64,000 nt of DNA, from assembly GCA_024639905.1 (NCBI GenBank), contig JAHEGE010000008.1, forward strand, positions 103,099-167,098. The letters run 5' to 3'. Both the position numbers and the translations under genes were made by a program. A model generated the notes under the pieces. That model searched no databases. It saw only the letters and a program-made list of their open reading frames with translations, and was not told where the DNA came from. The number at the start of each line of letters is the position of its first letter. The stretch's first letter is position 1. Shown in pieces: positions 1 to 7,850 of the stretch. The DNA is from Gammaproteobacteria bacterium (GTDB taxonomy: Bacteria > Pseudomonadota > Gammaproteobacteria > Pseudomonadales > Pseudohongiellaceae).

Positions 1-348
1 GAACTGATTTTGAGCTCTTTGTTTGCATTTCCATCTCCTTATGTTTGTAGAATGATTTCTACATTCATTGTTCTAGTACAAAGATCGAAGGAGCGGAAAA
101 AATCCCCAAATAATGTAATGCGACTACAGAGGTTGCTCTCACATGGCCTACCGTCATGGATACCTGCTCACTTTCCTAAAACCCAGCTCCATTACACTGC
201 CCATAGATCACGAAGACCGCTAACTAAGTAAAGTTCTTTCAAATGTCTTCATCGTCAACACGTCACACTGTTTTGCCGTATCATATGGTCTCCGAACTTA
301 CGTGGCGAAAGCCGTTCCTTTGCGCACCTCATCTCTGGCAGCACCCAC
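1..348. other. AT-richer intergenic stretch, no gene seen
   Basis: No convincing gene is seen here. Short open frames exist on the plus strand, but they have no family resemblance and use codons unlike the neighbouring genes. The in-frame sequence before the rlmK-like gene contains a stop at 229-231, so no RlmL half is fused to it. The stretch should hold the promoter of the rlmK-like gene, but I could not assign -35 and -10 boxes with confidence. Confidence 0.5.
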
Positions 349-1329
349 ATGACCGACACCTCCGCCCTCAGCAATCGTCTACAGAAAAACCTCCGCGTGC
401 TCGGCAAGTGGGCCCAGCAGCAGGGTGTTTCCTGCTACCGCCTCTACGATGCCGACCTGCCCGAGTTTGCCTTCGCGGTAGATATCTATGATGACCGCGT
501 GCACATCGCTGAATATCAAGCGCCTGCGAAGATCGATCCTGCAAAGGTGGAAGCGCGGCGCGAGGGGATGCTAAGGGCGCTACATGAGGTGCTCGGCGTG
601 CCTGCGCATACGCTCAGCATTAAGTCTCGTGAGCGGCAGCGCGGGACTAAGCAGTATGAGCAGGAAGACAACCTCGGCAAGTTCTTCACCGTGCGCGAAG
701 GCAAAGCAAAGCTCTACGTCAACCTCACCGACTATCTCGATACAGGCCTGTTCCTGGATCACCGCGCGATCCGGCGCTTTATCTTCGAACGAGCGGCAGG
801 CAAGCGCTTCCTCAATTTGTTCTGCTATACGGGCAGCGCCACGGTGCATGCCGCGCTTGGCGGCGCTGCCTCTAGCCTCAGCATCGACCTGTCCAATACG
901 TACTTGGAATGGGCACGGCGTAATTTTCAAGAGAACCGCGTAGGCGGCAAGCGCCATAGGCTGAAGCGTGCCGACTGCGTGGGATTCCTTGAGACGCCGG
1001 TTGACCGCCGACCGCCGAGCCTCGATGACGAAGAGGCGGAAGAAAAAGGGGTCTTCGATCTCATTTTCCTCGACCCGCCCACATTCTCGAACTCGAAGAA
1101 GACAGATAATGTCCTGGATATTCAACGCGACCACGCGAAACTCATCACGGGCTGCATGGCGCGGCTCGCCTCAGGCGGGCTTCTGATCTTCTCGAATAAT
1201 TTTCGCGGCTTTAGGCTCGACGCAGCGATTCAGGCGCGCTATAAGGTCACTGACTTCAGCAAGCAAAGCCTAGATCGCGACTTCCAGAGCAACCCGAAAA
1301 TTCACCAAACCTGGCTGATTGAGCACTAA
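349..1329 (+). CDS. rlmK: RlmK-type 23S rRNA methyltransferase (stand-alone domain)
   Basis: SAM-dependent methyltransferase of 326 aa that corresponds to the C-terminal half of the E. coli fusion RlmKL. That half makes m7G2069 in 23S rRNA. The protein starts exactly at what is the linker in RlmKL (NRLQKNLRVLGKWA). It keeps the VNLTDYLDTGLFLDHR block, the SAM-binding motif LFCYTGSATVHA near residue 157 and the catalytic DPPTFSNSK motif near residue 241. An in-frame stop 118 bases upstream rules out an RlmL part fused here. The ribosome binding site before the ATG is weak. The next gene starts 5 bases after its stop, so the two are probably cotranscribed. The family is secure; the exact target base is inferred from RlmKL. 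Confidence 0.85.
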   Translation: MTDTSALSNRLQKNLRVLGKWAQQQGVSCYRLYDADLPEFAFAVDIYDDRVHIAEYQAPAKIDPAKVEARREGMLRALHEVLGVPAHTLSIKSRERQRGTKQYEQEDNLGKFFTVREGKAKLYVNLTDYLDTGLFLDHRAIRRFIFERAAGKRFLNLFCYTGSATVHAALGGAASSLSIDLSNTYLEWARRNFQENRVGGKRHRLKRADCVGFLETPVDRRPPSLDDEEAEEKGVFDLIFLDPPTFSNSKKTDNVLDIQRDHAKLITGCMARLASGGLLIFSNNFRGFRLDAAIQARYKVTDFSKQSLDRDFQSNPKIHQTWLIEH

Positions 1330-1334
1330 TCTCG

Positions 1335-1997
1335 ATGACGACAACGCTAACCCACAACTCGTTTCTTAGCGCGCGCCGCGCCTGCGCGCTCGCGCTGTGC
1401 CTTGCCCTAGCGACTCCCCTCGCGTCTGCAAGCAGCCTGCTGCGCCTCACTATCGACGAGCTCACCGCGCAGGCCGAATTCGTCTTTCAGGGCGAAGTGA
1501 TTGCTGTGCAGGCGCAGCGCTCGGGGGGCCGGGGGCTGGTAAGTACCTTCGTGACATTCTCAGTAAGCGAGGTCATCAAGGGCTCGGCTGCCAATGGCGA
1601 GTTGGAGCTCAAGTTCCTCGGCGGCACGCTCGATGGCGAAGTGTTAGAGGTTAATGGCTCGCGCCTGCCCAGACTCGGCGAGCGTGGCATCTACTTTGTC
1701 GAGTCGGTAACCGAAGACCTCATCAACCCATTGCTGGGCTGGTCACAGGGTCAGTACCTCATCTCTGCCATCGGCGGCTTTGAGCAGGTGACGACGGTAG
1801 ATGCCCGACCGGTAATTGCCGTTGTGCCCGCCGGCTCACCGAGTCCAGCGCCATTGAGCAGCAGCGGTCGTCGCCTCTCTCCCTTGCAGATCGCCGATGA
1901 CCCAACCGCCGCCAGCGGCATCATCACTACGCAAAACGACGAGGGCGGCATAAGCCCCGACTCATTCAAGGCGCTCCTGAAAACCCTACTACCCTAA
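1335..1997 (+). CDS. secreted protein of unknown function
   Basis: Protein of 220 aa with a clear Sec signal peptide: basic residues at 14-15, a hydrophobic Ala/Leu core and a probable cleavage after ASA near residue 33. The mature part begins with a segment like SLLRLTIDELTAQAEFVFQG, followed by a beta-rich region (EVIKGSA, LELKFLGGTLDGEV, LGERGIYFVES). This resembles small exported proteins that begin with a predicted surveillance-type domain, but I cannot name a family. The Ser/Pro-rich C-terminal third looks flexible. It starts 5 bases after rlmK, so it is probably in one transcript, although no functional link is obvious. Confidence 0.7.
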   Translation: MTTTLTHNSFLSARRACALALCLALATPLASASSLLRLTIDELTAQAEFVFQGEVIAVQAQRSGGRGLVSTFVTFSVSEVIKGSAANGELELKFLGGTLDGEVLEVNGSRLPRLGERGIYFVESVTEDLINPLLGWSQGQYLISAIGGFEQVTTVDARPVIAVVPAGSPSPAPLSSSGRRLSPLQIADDPTAASGIITTQNDEGGISPDSFKALLKTLLP

Positions 1998-2003
1998 ACG
2001 CAA

Positions 2004-2030
2004 AAGCCCCCGCTGATTAGGCGAGGGCTT
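2004..2030. terminator. terminator hairpin between convergent genes
   Basis: AAGCCC/GGGCTT and CGC/GCG arms form a stem with one unpaired or mismatched position around a 7-base loop. It lies between the plus-strand secreted protein and the minus-strand RidA-like gene, so it may serve both. The T-run is short. Confidence 0.6.
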
Positions 2031-2067
2031 ATTGTCTTGCTCGCCGCGCGTGCGGCTAGAGAATTTA

Positions 2068-2544
2068 CTATTTAGGCATGCGCGCCGCGCGAATCTCGAT
2101 TTCGATGAGCCACCCTTCTACCACCAGGCCAGCGATCTGTACGAAGGAGCGAACCGGCTTCATCGGGTTATCATCGGTACCGAAGAACTGCTGGTAGCCC
2201 GCATTAAAGCCCGCGAAATCAAGCTCGCCATAGGGCCCGGCTACCGCGAATGCGCGCACTTGCACGATATCTTCCATCGACCAACCCTGCGACTCCAGCG
2301 TCTCCTTGAAACGGGCAAATGTATCGACCGTCTGCTGCTCCATATCGCCCCAGCTGCCGTCTTCTAACGGGCGCGCACCCGAACCGCTGAGATACAGGGT
2401 CTCGGCGCCGGCGGGGATAAAGATGTTGTTGTAGAAATTGCGCCCCTCGCCAGTGCGGACGATTTCGTCGGCGCTAGCGATAGAGCCGAAGCCTAGGCCG
2501 GCGATAACCGCGGCTGCGGCAAGAGTTTTAAGACGATTTAGCAT
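2068..2544 (-). CDS. exported RidA/YjgF-family protein
   Basis: RidA (YjgF/YER057c/UK114) fold protein of 158 aa with an N-terminal signal peptide (Ala-rich core, probable cleavage after ASA near residue 25). The family part includes the VQVRAF and PVRSFVQIAGL segments and ends in EIEIRAARMPK, as in enamine/imine deaminases. Cytosolic RidA removes reactive 2-aminoacrylate made by PLP enzymes. An exported version cannot do that, so its substrate is unknown. Subfamilies with altered active sites are common, so deaminase activity is only a guess. It is convergent with the upstream secreted gene and 102 bases from the cystine symporter gene. Confidence 0.85.
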   Translation of the reverse strand: MLNRLKTLAAAAVIAGLGFGSIASADEIVRTGEGRNFYNNIFIPAGAETLYLSGSGARPLEDGSWGDMEQQTVDTFARFKETLESQGWSMEDIVQVRAFAVAGPYGELDFAGFNAGYQQFFGTDDNPMKPVRSFVQIAGLVVEGWLIEIEIRAARMPK

Positions 2545-2646
2545 AGATTGATTCCTTTCCTGTGTGTCGATAGTTCGATTCAGTTGTGCGGCTCAGGCCT
2601 GCAGGCGAGTTTCGAGTCTAACTCGGCATGCTGCCTGTTTGAAGCC

Positions 2647-4014
2647 CTAAGCCTCAGCCTCGTGGCCCGAGGGTTCTGTCGAGCCCAACACCTTCGAGGT
2701 GACGATGCCCGCAGTAATTGAGCCATTTACGTTCAGCGCCGTGCGCGCCATGTCGATAAGCGGCTCGATAGAGATGAGTAGCGCAGCGATTGTCACCGGG
2801 AAGCCCATCGCCGGCAGTACCACGAGTGCCGCATTGGTTGCCCCGCCGCCAACTCCCGCAATGCCGAACGAGCCTATAGCTACGATGATGAGCAACTGTA
2901 CGATAAAGGCGACGTTAATCTCGACGCCCATAGAAGGCGCCACCATCGCAGCGAGCATCGCAGGGTAAATGCCTGCGCAGCCGTTCTGACCGATGGTTGC
3001 GCCGAATGAGGCGGCGATGTTGGCGATCGGCGCCGGCACGTTAAGCTCTTCGATTTGCGCACGAATGGTCAGTGGGATGGTCGCAGCTGAGCTGCGCGTG
3101 ACGAACGCGAACGTGAGCACCGGCCAGACCTTCTGGAAATAGCTTCGCACATTGCCGCCAAGCGCGCCTATCATCGCACCGTGAACAAGGAACATGATGC
3201 CAATGGCGATGTAAGACGCGGCGACAAAGCTGATGAGGTTGATAATCGCGCCACCGTCGGTGGTCACAATAACGCGCGTCATGAGCGCGAGCACGCCATA
3301 GGGCGTAAGGGAGATGACGAGTTTGACCAAGCGCATGATCACCGCCTGGGTCGTGTCGACAAAGCTGCGGATCGCCGCGCCACGCTCGGCATTTTCCTCG
3401 CCAACCAACGCTGCGGCGATGCCGAAGAGTAGGCCGAAAACCACGACACCGATGATCGACAAAGGACGCGAACCGGCAAGGTCTGCGAAAATATTCTGCG
3501 GCACCAGGCTACTTAGCGTGCCAATGACGCTGTAGTCCGCACCCGCCGCGCGACGCGCCTCGAGCACCTCTGCGCGCGCAAGCTCCCGGGCGCCGCCGGT
3601 TAAGTCGCTAGCGTCGAGATTAAACACGAGCGCCATGCCGATGCCGATAAGCGCGGCGATCACCGTGGTCACAATGAGCACCGAGACCACAGTACCGCCA
3701 ATCTTGCCAAGGGACTTAATCTCGTCAACCTTAAGCACCGCGGCAATCATAGTGATGAGGATTAGCGGCATGATAATCATGCGCAGGAGCGACACATAAG
3801 AGGAGCCGATGATGTTGATCCACTCCAACGTGGGATCGACTACCGATTGGTTGCCACCATAAAGGCCCGAGAGAGCGAAGCCGAAGAGCGTGCCACCGAT
3901 AAGGCCAAGCAACACGCGCCGCGATAGGGTCCACTGCTCGCGCTTGCCGAGCTGATAGAGCACGCTCATGAGGCCGACGAAGAGCACGAGGTTCACGAGG
4001 GCGAGGATTGGCAT
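2647..4014 (-). CDS. tcyP: dicarboxylate/amino acid:cation symporter, TcyP-like
   Basis: Inner-membrane secondary transporter of 455 aa from the DAACS (SLC1-like) family. The start (LALVNLVLFVGLMSVLYQLGKREQ), the total length and the long hydrophobic segments fit the L-cystine symporter TcyP/YdjN branch better than GltP or DctA. The C-terminal half carries the family transport core: a TIPLTIRAQ segment, then GATIGQNGCAGIYPAMLAAM, then GVGGGATNAALVVLPAMGFP. The likely role is Na+- or H+-coupled uptake of cystine or a similar amino acid. A 17-bp palindrome lies 43-59 bases upstream of the start and may be an operator. Substrate assignment is moderate. Confidence 0.8.
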   Translation of the reverse strand: MPILALVNLVLFVGLMSVLYQLGKREQWTLSRRVLLGLIGGTLFGFALSGLYGGNQSVVDPTLEWINIIGSSYVSLLRMIIMPLILITMIAAVLKVDEIKSLGKIGGTVVSVLIVTTVIAALIGIGMALVFNLDASDLTGGARELARAEVLEARRAAGADYSVIGTLSSLVPQNIFADLAGSRPLSIIGVVVFGLLFGIAAALVGEENAERGAAIRSFVDTTQAVIMRLVKLVISLTPYGVLALMTRVIVTTDGGAIINLISFVAASYIAIGIMFLVHGAMIGALGGNVRSYFQKVWPVLTFAFVTRSSAATIPLTIRAQIEELNVPAPIANIAASFGATIGQNGCAGIYPAMLAAMVAPSMGVEINVAFIVQLLIIVAIGSFGIAGVGGGATNAALVVLPAMGFPVTIAALLISIEPLIDMARTALNVNGSITAGIVTSKVLGSTEPSGHEAEA

Positions 4015-4056
4015 AGTTAAGTCTCCCGGGCGGCTCTAAGGTTGGCCGCTAAACTA

Positions 4057-4073
4057 GTGTCCTGATTGGACAC
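4057..4073. promoter_or_regulatory. candidate operator, palindrome GTGTCC-N5-GGACAC
   Basis: A perfect 6-5-6 inverted repeat, GTGTCCTGATTGGACAC, lies just upstream of the cystine symporter gene. Symmetry and position suggest a binding site for a dimeric regulator; which one is unknown. Confidence 0.4.
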
Positions 4074-4198
4074 CTGAGCGAGTATATAAGCTGCGGCGGC
4101 GAATAACCAAGGTTAGCACTCAGGCACATTCGCGCTAAGCGGGTCTGACATGCCCGCTAACCCGCAGCACAGTGCAGAGTTGAACCCCCATTAAAGAT

Positions 4199-4250
4199 CC
4201 CGGGGTTCTCGTAAGAATAATGCATCGATGCAAGACCTGACCCCGGGTTA
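4199..4250. repeat. REP-like palindromic repeat, short copy
   Basis: The right half (4219-4250) matches the right arm of the element at 9673-9807 at all but one or two positions, including the GACCTGACCCCGGGTTA core. CCCGGGGT at 4199-4206 can pair with ACCCCGGG at 4240-4247. It ends on the base before the stop codon of the di-heme cytochrome gene, the same position the other copy takes relative to radA. This looks like a dispersed, mobile 3'-end repeat that may also stop transcription. Confidence 0.7.
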
Positions 4251-5870
4251 TCAGCGCGCCGCTTGCTGGGTCGGTGTGGCGGGGGGCATATCGGGGCCGG
4301 AGAGGCTCTTGAGGAATTCTATAACCGCCATGCGCTCCTCATTGCTCATCGAATCACCCCATGTGTGGCCCTGTTTACCGCGCCCGAACTGCGTAGTGTT
4401 GTAGACAAACGTCAGATCTACTTTATCGCGACTTAAGTCGGCGGCGGCCTCCGCTTTTTGCTCCATTGCGGCATAATTTTGCGCAGAGACGCTGTTAAAT
4501 TCCAACCCCACACTGTTCAGGTTATAGGCATGCGGACTCGGGTCGCGCGCCCATATTTCCGGCCGTAGGGCCGAGTTGAGTACGGCCTCGATAGTCGGCA
4601 CAGAGCCGTTGTGAAAATACGGTGCTGTAGTCCAAACGCCCACCAGCGGTGGTGGCACATAGCCAATGCCGGTGAGTGGTTTGTCCACCGGTGTGAGCTC
4701 TGGCGTACCCTGCGCTTCGTAATACGGGGCCAGTTTGGCGAGATGCTCAATCACCGGCCCAAAATCACGAATCACTTCGCTGTAACTGGGGTCTGTTCCC
4801 ACATTCCTGAGCATTTCGGAACCCGAATAGTTGACGACCCAAGATCCTGGCTGGCTGTAATCTGCTGCGCCCGGCTTCTTCGAATACTCACCGTGACATT
4901 GCACGCAAGCAGCGTATGTTGATGGATCAGCGGGAAGACGCCTGCCGTGAAAAATGTCCTCTCCAGTCTTCACCAGCTCCGCATCCAGAGAGTCTGGAAA
5001 TAGCGGCGAGTGCGTTTCACGAGCAAACGCCAGGGCCTTCGCCGTATCCGCAACATGGTCTGCATGACGATCGTTGACGCGCTCGTTTCCGATACTGAAA
5101 TTCAACGAAAAGTGCGCTGCGTCGTAAGGGTTTCCATCGCCGTACCAGTAGTCGCGCACCTTATACTTCATGGTCCACCAGGGCATCGCTTGAATAGGCG
5201 GGCGCGTGGTGTTGCGCATAAGCTCTTTGAGCGGAGTTTCTTCGTCGGTAGTTAGGAGGCCGGTGTTCGCTGGGTCGGCGAGGCTCGCCGCGAGATTCCA
5301 CACAGCGTACTGTCCGTAATTATCGCCACGCACAACATTCCCGCGCACATCGGTGAGTTCAGTGGGCCGCTGGATAACGCTGTTGCTCGCCAGACCTGCG
5401 ACGACCACGCCATTAACGACCCCAGAATGACACGCGAAACAATTCAAACTCGCGTATTCGGCACCGCCAAGCTCTACTCGCGACAACCCCATGTCGATAG
5501 GCGATCCCGATTCTTCAATGGGCGAGGGCAACGCCCCATCGGCATAGAACTTACCTGCGGCTGAAGTCGGGTCGTAGCCAAGCTGCGCCATCTGGTTTGC
5601 CATAATAGTCTTTTGGAAATACAGCGCGTTCAGCGGTAAGGCGATATCAAACATGGTCCCCGACAGAATTTGGTCCAGACCCTCTTGGCCCGCTTCAGAG
5701 TAACTCTCTTTGTCGAATCCGTAATAGTCCAGTGCCAGCTCTTCTTTGTCAGAATACACGGTGCCGATAGCCACAAACGTGCCCAAAGCCAGAGAGCACA
5801 CGCCGACGCGCCGTGCGGTTGATCGAGAAGAAGCAGTGGAACCCATAAAACTCACCAAATAGCCGTTCAT
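4251..5870 (-). CDS. di-heme c-type cytochrome, MauG/RoxA-like
   Basis: Protein of 539 aa with two CxxCH heme c motifs (CFACH near residue 144 and CVQCH near residue 319) and the downstream segment TAPYFHNGSVPTIEAVL typical of bacterial di-heme peroxidases, MauG and rubber oxygenase RoxA/LatA. It probably acts in the periplasm. The N-terminus has a hydrophobic stretch after Arg residues that could be a signal anchor. An alternative ATG at 5846 follows a better ribosome binding site (GGTGAG). The enzyme could be a peroxidase or an oxygenase acting on an organic substrate; this cannot be decided here. A REP-like repeat abuts its stop codon. The next gene upstream, the ABC permease, ends 19 bases away on the same strand, so cotranscription is possible. 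Confidence 0.8.
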   Translation of the reverse strand: MNGYLVSFMGSTASSRSTARRVGVCSLALGTFVAIGTVYSDKEELALDYYGFDKESYSEAGQEGLDQILSGTMFDIALPLNALYFQKTIMANQMAQLGYDPTSAAGKFYADGALPSPIEESGSPIDMGLSRVELGGAEYASLNCFACHSGVVNGVVVAGLASNSVIQRPTELTDVRGNVVRGDNYGQYAVWNLAASLADPANTGLLTTDEETPLKELMRNTTRPPIQAMPWWTMKYKVRDYWYGDGNPYDAAHFSLNFSIGNERVNDRHADHVADTAKALAFARETHSPLFPDSLDAELVKTGEDIFHGRRLPADPSTYAACVQCHGEYSKKPGAADYSQPGSWVVNYSGSEMLRNVGTDPSYSEVIRDFGPVIEHLAKLAPYYEAQGTPELTPVDKPLTGIGYVPPPLVGVWTTAPYFHNGSVPTIEAVLNSALRPEIWARDPSPHAYNLNSVGLEFNSVSAQNYAAMEQKAEAAADLSRDKVDLTFVYNTTQFGRGKQGHTWGDSMSNEERMAVIEFLKSLSGPDMPPATPTQQAAR

Positions 5871-5889
5871 TGTAAAAGGATAAGACTAG

Positions 5890-6711
5890 CTAAGGACGCA
5901 GCCGATAGCCAGTGCGGAAAATGGCATATACCACCCCAAGACAGACGAGTAAAAACACGCTGACGCCCCCAAGACTCACCCACACGTTTACCTCGGAAAT
6001 CTCGTAAAAGCTCCAGCGCAGGCCGCTGACAAGGTACAGCACCGGGTTCATCAGTGAGATTGATTGCCATAGAGGAGGCAACATATCTGTCGAGTAAAAA
6101 CTGCCTCCCAAGAACACCAGGGGCGTGATGATCAACGCTGGAACAATAGAGAGTTTCTCAAAATTGTCAGCCCAGATACCCAAGATAAAACCAAACAGGC
6201 TGAACGACAGCGCGGTCAGCACGATGAACAGCAGCATGATGATCGGATGTGCAATGTGCAGGTCAATGAAAAAGGCTGCGGTGAGCAGGATAATCATACC
6301 CAAGATAATTGCCTTAGTTGCAGCCGCGCCGACATACCCCAACACGACCTCAAGTGTCGATACCGGCGCCGACATCACCTCATAGATCGTTCCCGAGAAC
6401 TTCGGGAAGTAGATGCCGAAGGAGGCGTTACTAATGCTGTTAGTCAGCAGGCTCAGCATGATCAGCCCAGGCACGATAAATGCCCCATAGCCCACGCCGC
6501 CCACCTCTTGGATACGCGAACCGATGGCGGCGCCGAACACGATGAAATACAGCGACGTGGTTAACACCGGTGTCACGATGCTCTGCAATAACGTCCTGCG
6601 CATTCGCGCCATCTCAAACTTATAGATCGCTAACACGGCGTAAAAATTCATCATGCTAATCTCTGTGCGCGTCGCGGCGACTGCACTGTGCGGTTTAGAA
6701 TCCGTCTTCAT
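5890..6711 (-). CDS. yadH: ABC-2 type transporter permease (YadH-like)
   Basis: Integral membrane protein of 273 aa with about six hydrophobic segments and the ABC2_membrane pattern: a segment like [14 protein letters not shown] after the first helix, then [17 protein letters not shown] near residue 205 and [14 protein letters not shown]. It pairs with the ATPase encoded just upstream, and the two genes overlap by 4 bases, which indicates translational coupling. YadGH-type exporters are of unknown substrate; relatives export drugs or polysaccharide. The symbol is by resemblance. Confidence 0.85.
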   Translation of the reverse strand: MKTDSKPHSAVAATRTEISMMNFYAVLAIYKFEMARMRRTLLQSIVTPVLTTSLYFIVFGAAIGSRIQEVGGVGYGAFIVPGLIMLSLLTNSISNASFGIYFPKFSGTIYEVMSAPVSTLEVVLGYVGAAATKAIILGMIILLTAAFFIDLHIAHPIIMLLFIVLTALSFSLFGFILGIWADNFEKLSIVPALIITPLVFLGGSFYSTDMLPPLWQSISLMNPVLYLVSGLRWSFYEISEVNVWVSLGGVSVFLLVCLGVVYAIFRTGYRLRP

Positions 6712-7694
6712 GGTGCTACTCCTTGCGCATCAGTGCTTGTCGTCTTCGGCTGATCCACCAGATCCACGAAAATTTCCTCTAATGAGCTCTGAGAGGTGTG
6801 CAGGTCTTTGAACGCAATGCCCTCTTCCTTCAAGGCATCGAGCAGCGCCGAGATCGCGTTTGCACCTGATTCGAGCGTCTCAAAGGTATAACTCAACCGA
6901 AGTCCGTTTGCTGCCAGATCTAGATTAAAAGCCTGCAACGCTGGCGGGACTTCTTCGATAGCGTCGAAGAGGTCTAACTCGAGCACCTTTTTACCGAGCT
7001 GCGCCATCAATGCGCGCTTCTCCTCTACTAAGATCAGCTCTCCATGATTGATCACACCAATACGATCGGCGATCTCCTCCGCCTCTTCGATGTAGTGCGT
7101 GGTGAGAATTATCGTCACTCCGCTGTCGCGAAGCTCATTCACTACCGCCCACATATCCTTGCGCAGGGAGACATCGACACCGGCAGTGGGTTCGTCGAGG
7201 AATAGAATCTGCGGCTCATGGGACAAGGCTTTCGCGATAAGCACGCGACGCTTCATACCGCCGGATAGGGTCCGCAGCATGTTGTCCTTCTTCTCCCAAA
7301 GCGAGAGCGAGCGCAGCACCTTCTCGATGTGGGCAGGGTCGGGCGCCTTGCCGAACAAGCCGCGTGAAAACGACACCGTGTTCCAGACCGTCTCAAAAGA
7401 GTCTGTAGTGAGCTCTTGTGGTACTAAGCCAATCAGCGAACGAGTTACGCGGTAATCGGTGGTAATGTCGTGCCCCGCGACGAGTACGCGACCACTACTC
7501 GGCTGAACGAGCCCGCAGACGATAGAAATCAGCGTCGTCTTCCCCGCCCCATTGGGCCCTAAAAGAGCGATAATTTCTCCCGACTTAATATCCAGGCTGA
7601 CAGATTTCAGCGCCTCGAAGCCGCCCGCATAGACTTTACCTAGCTGGTCGATACTCAGGATAGTGCTGCCCGCTAGGGGCGTTTCGATCATCAT
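6708..7694 (-). CDS. yadG: ABC transporter ATP-binding protein (YadG-like)
   Basis: ATPase of 328 aa with Walker [10 protein letters not shown] near residue 46, signature LSGGMKRR near residue 145, Walker [13 protein letters not shown] and the switch His in [10 protein letters not shown]. The C-terminal 90 residues are the extra domain usual in ABC-2 exporter ATPases. It drives the YadH-like permease, with which it overlaps by 4 bases. An operon with the permease is near certain; inclusion of the downstream di-heme cytochrome is possible. Confidence 0.9.
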   Translation of the reverse strand: MMIETPLAGSTILSIDQLGKVYAGGFEALKSVSLDIKSGEIIALLGPNGAGKTTLISIVCGLVQPSSGRVLVAGHDITTDYRVTRSLIGLVPQELTTDSFETVWNTVSFSRGLFGKAPDPAHIEKVLRSLSLWEKKDNMLRTLSGGMKRRVLIAKALSHEPQILFLDEPTAGVDVSLRKDMWAVVNELRDSGVTIILTTHYIEEAEEIADRIGVINHGELILVEEKRALMAQLGKKVLELDLFDAIEEVPPALQAFNLDLAANGLRLSYTFETLESGANAISALLDALKEEGIAFKDLHTSQSSLEEIFVDLVDQPKTTSTDAQGVAP

Positions 7695-7850
7695 GCTAAT
7701 TCCTCGATTGCGGCAGTAGCGCAGCGCCTTGTAGGGTGCAACCTCGTGACCCTATGCCCTCGCCATGCTAGTTTTGTCGTATCATACGCTACTCGCTGCC
7801 TCACGAGGTCGCGCTTTTCAGCATCAGGCCCTCATTACGGAACAAGAGAC

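Noticed and set aside
10-231. Small frame of 73 aa at the left edge
   Set aside because: No ribosome binding site, no family and AT-rich context. I treat it as non-coding.
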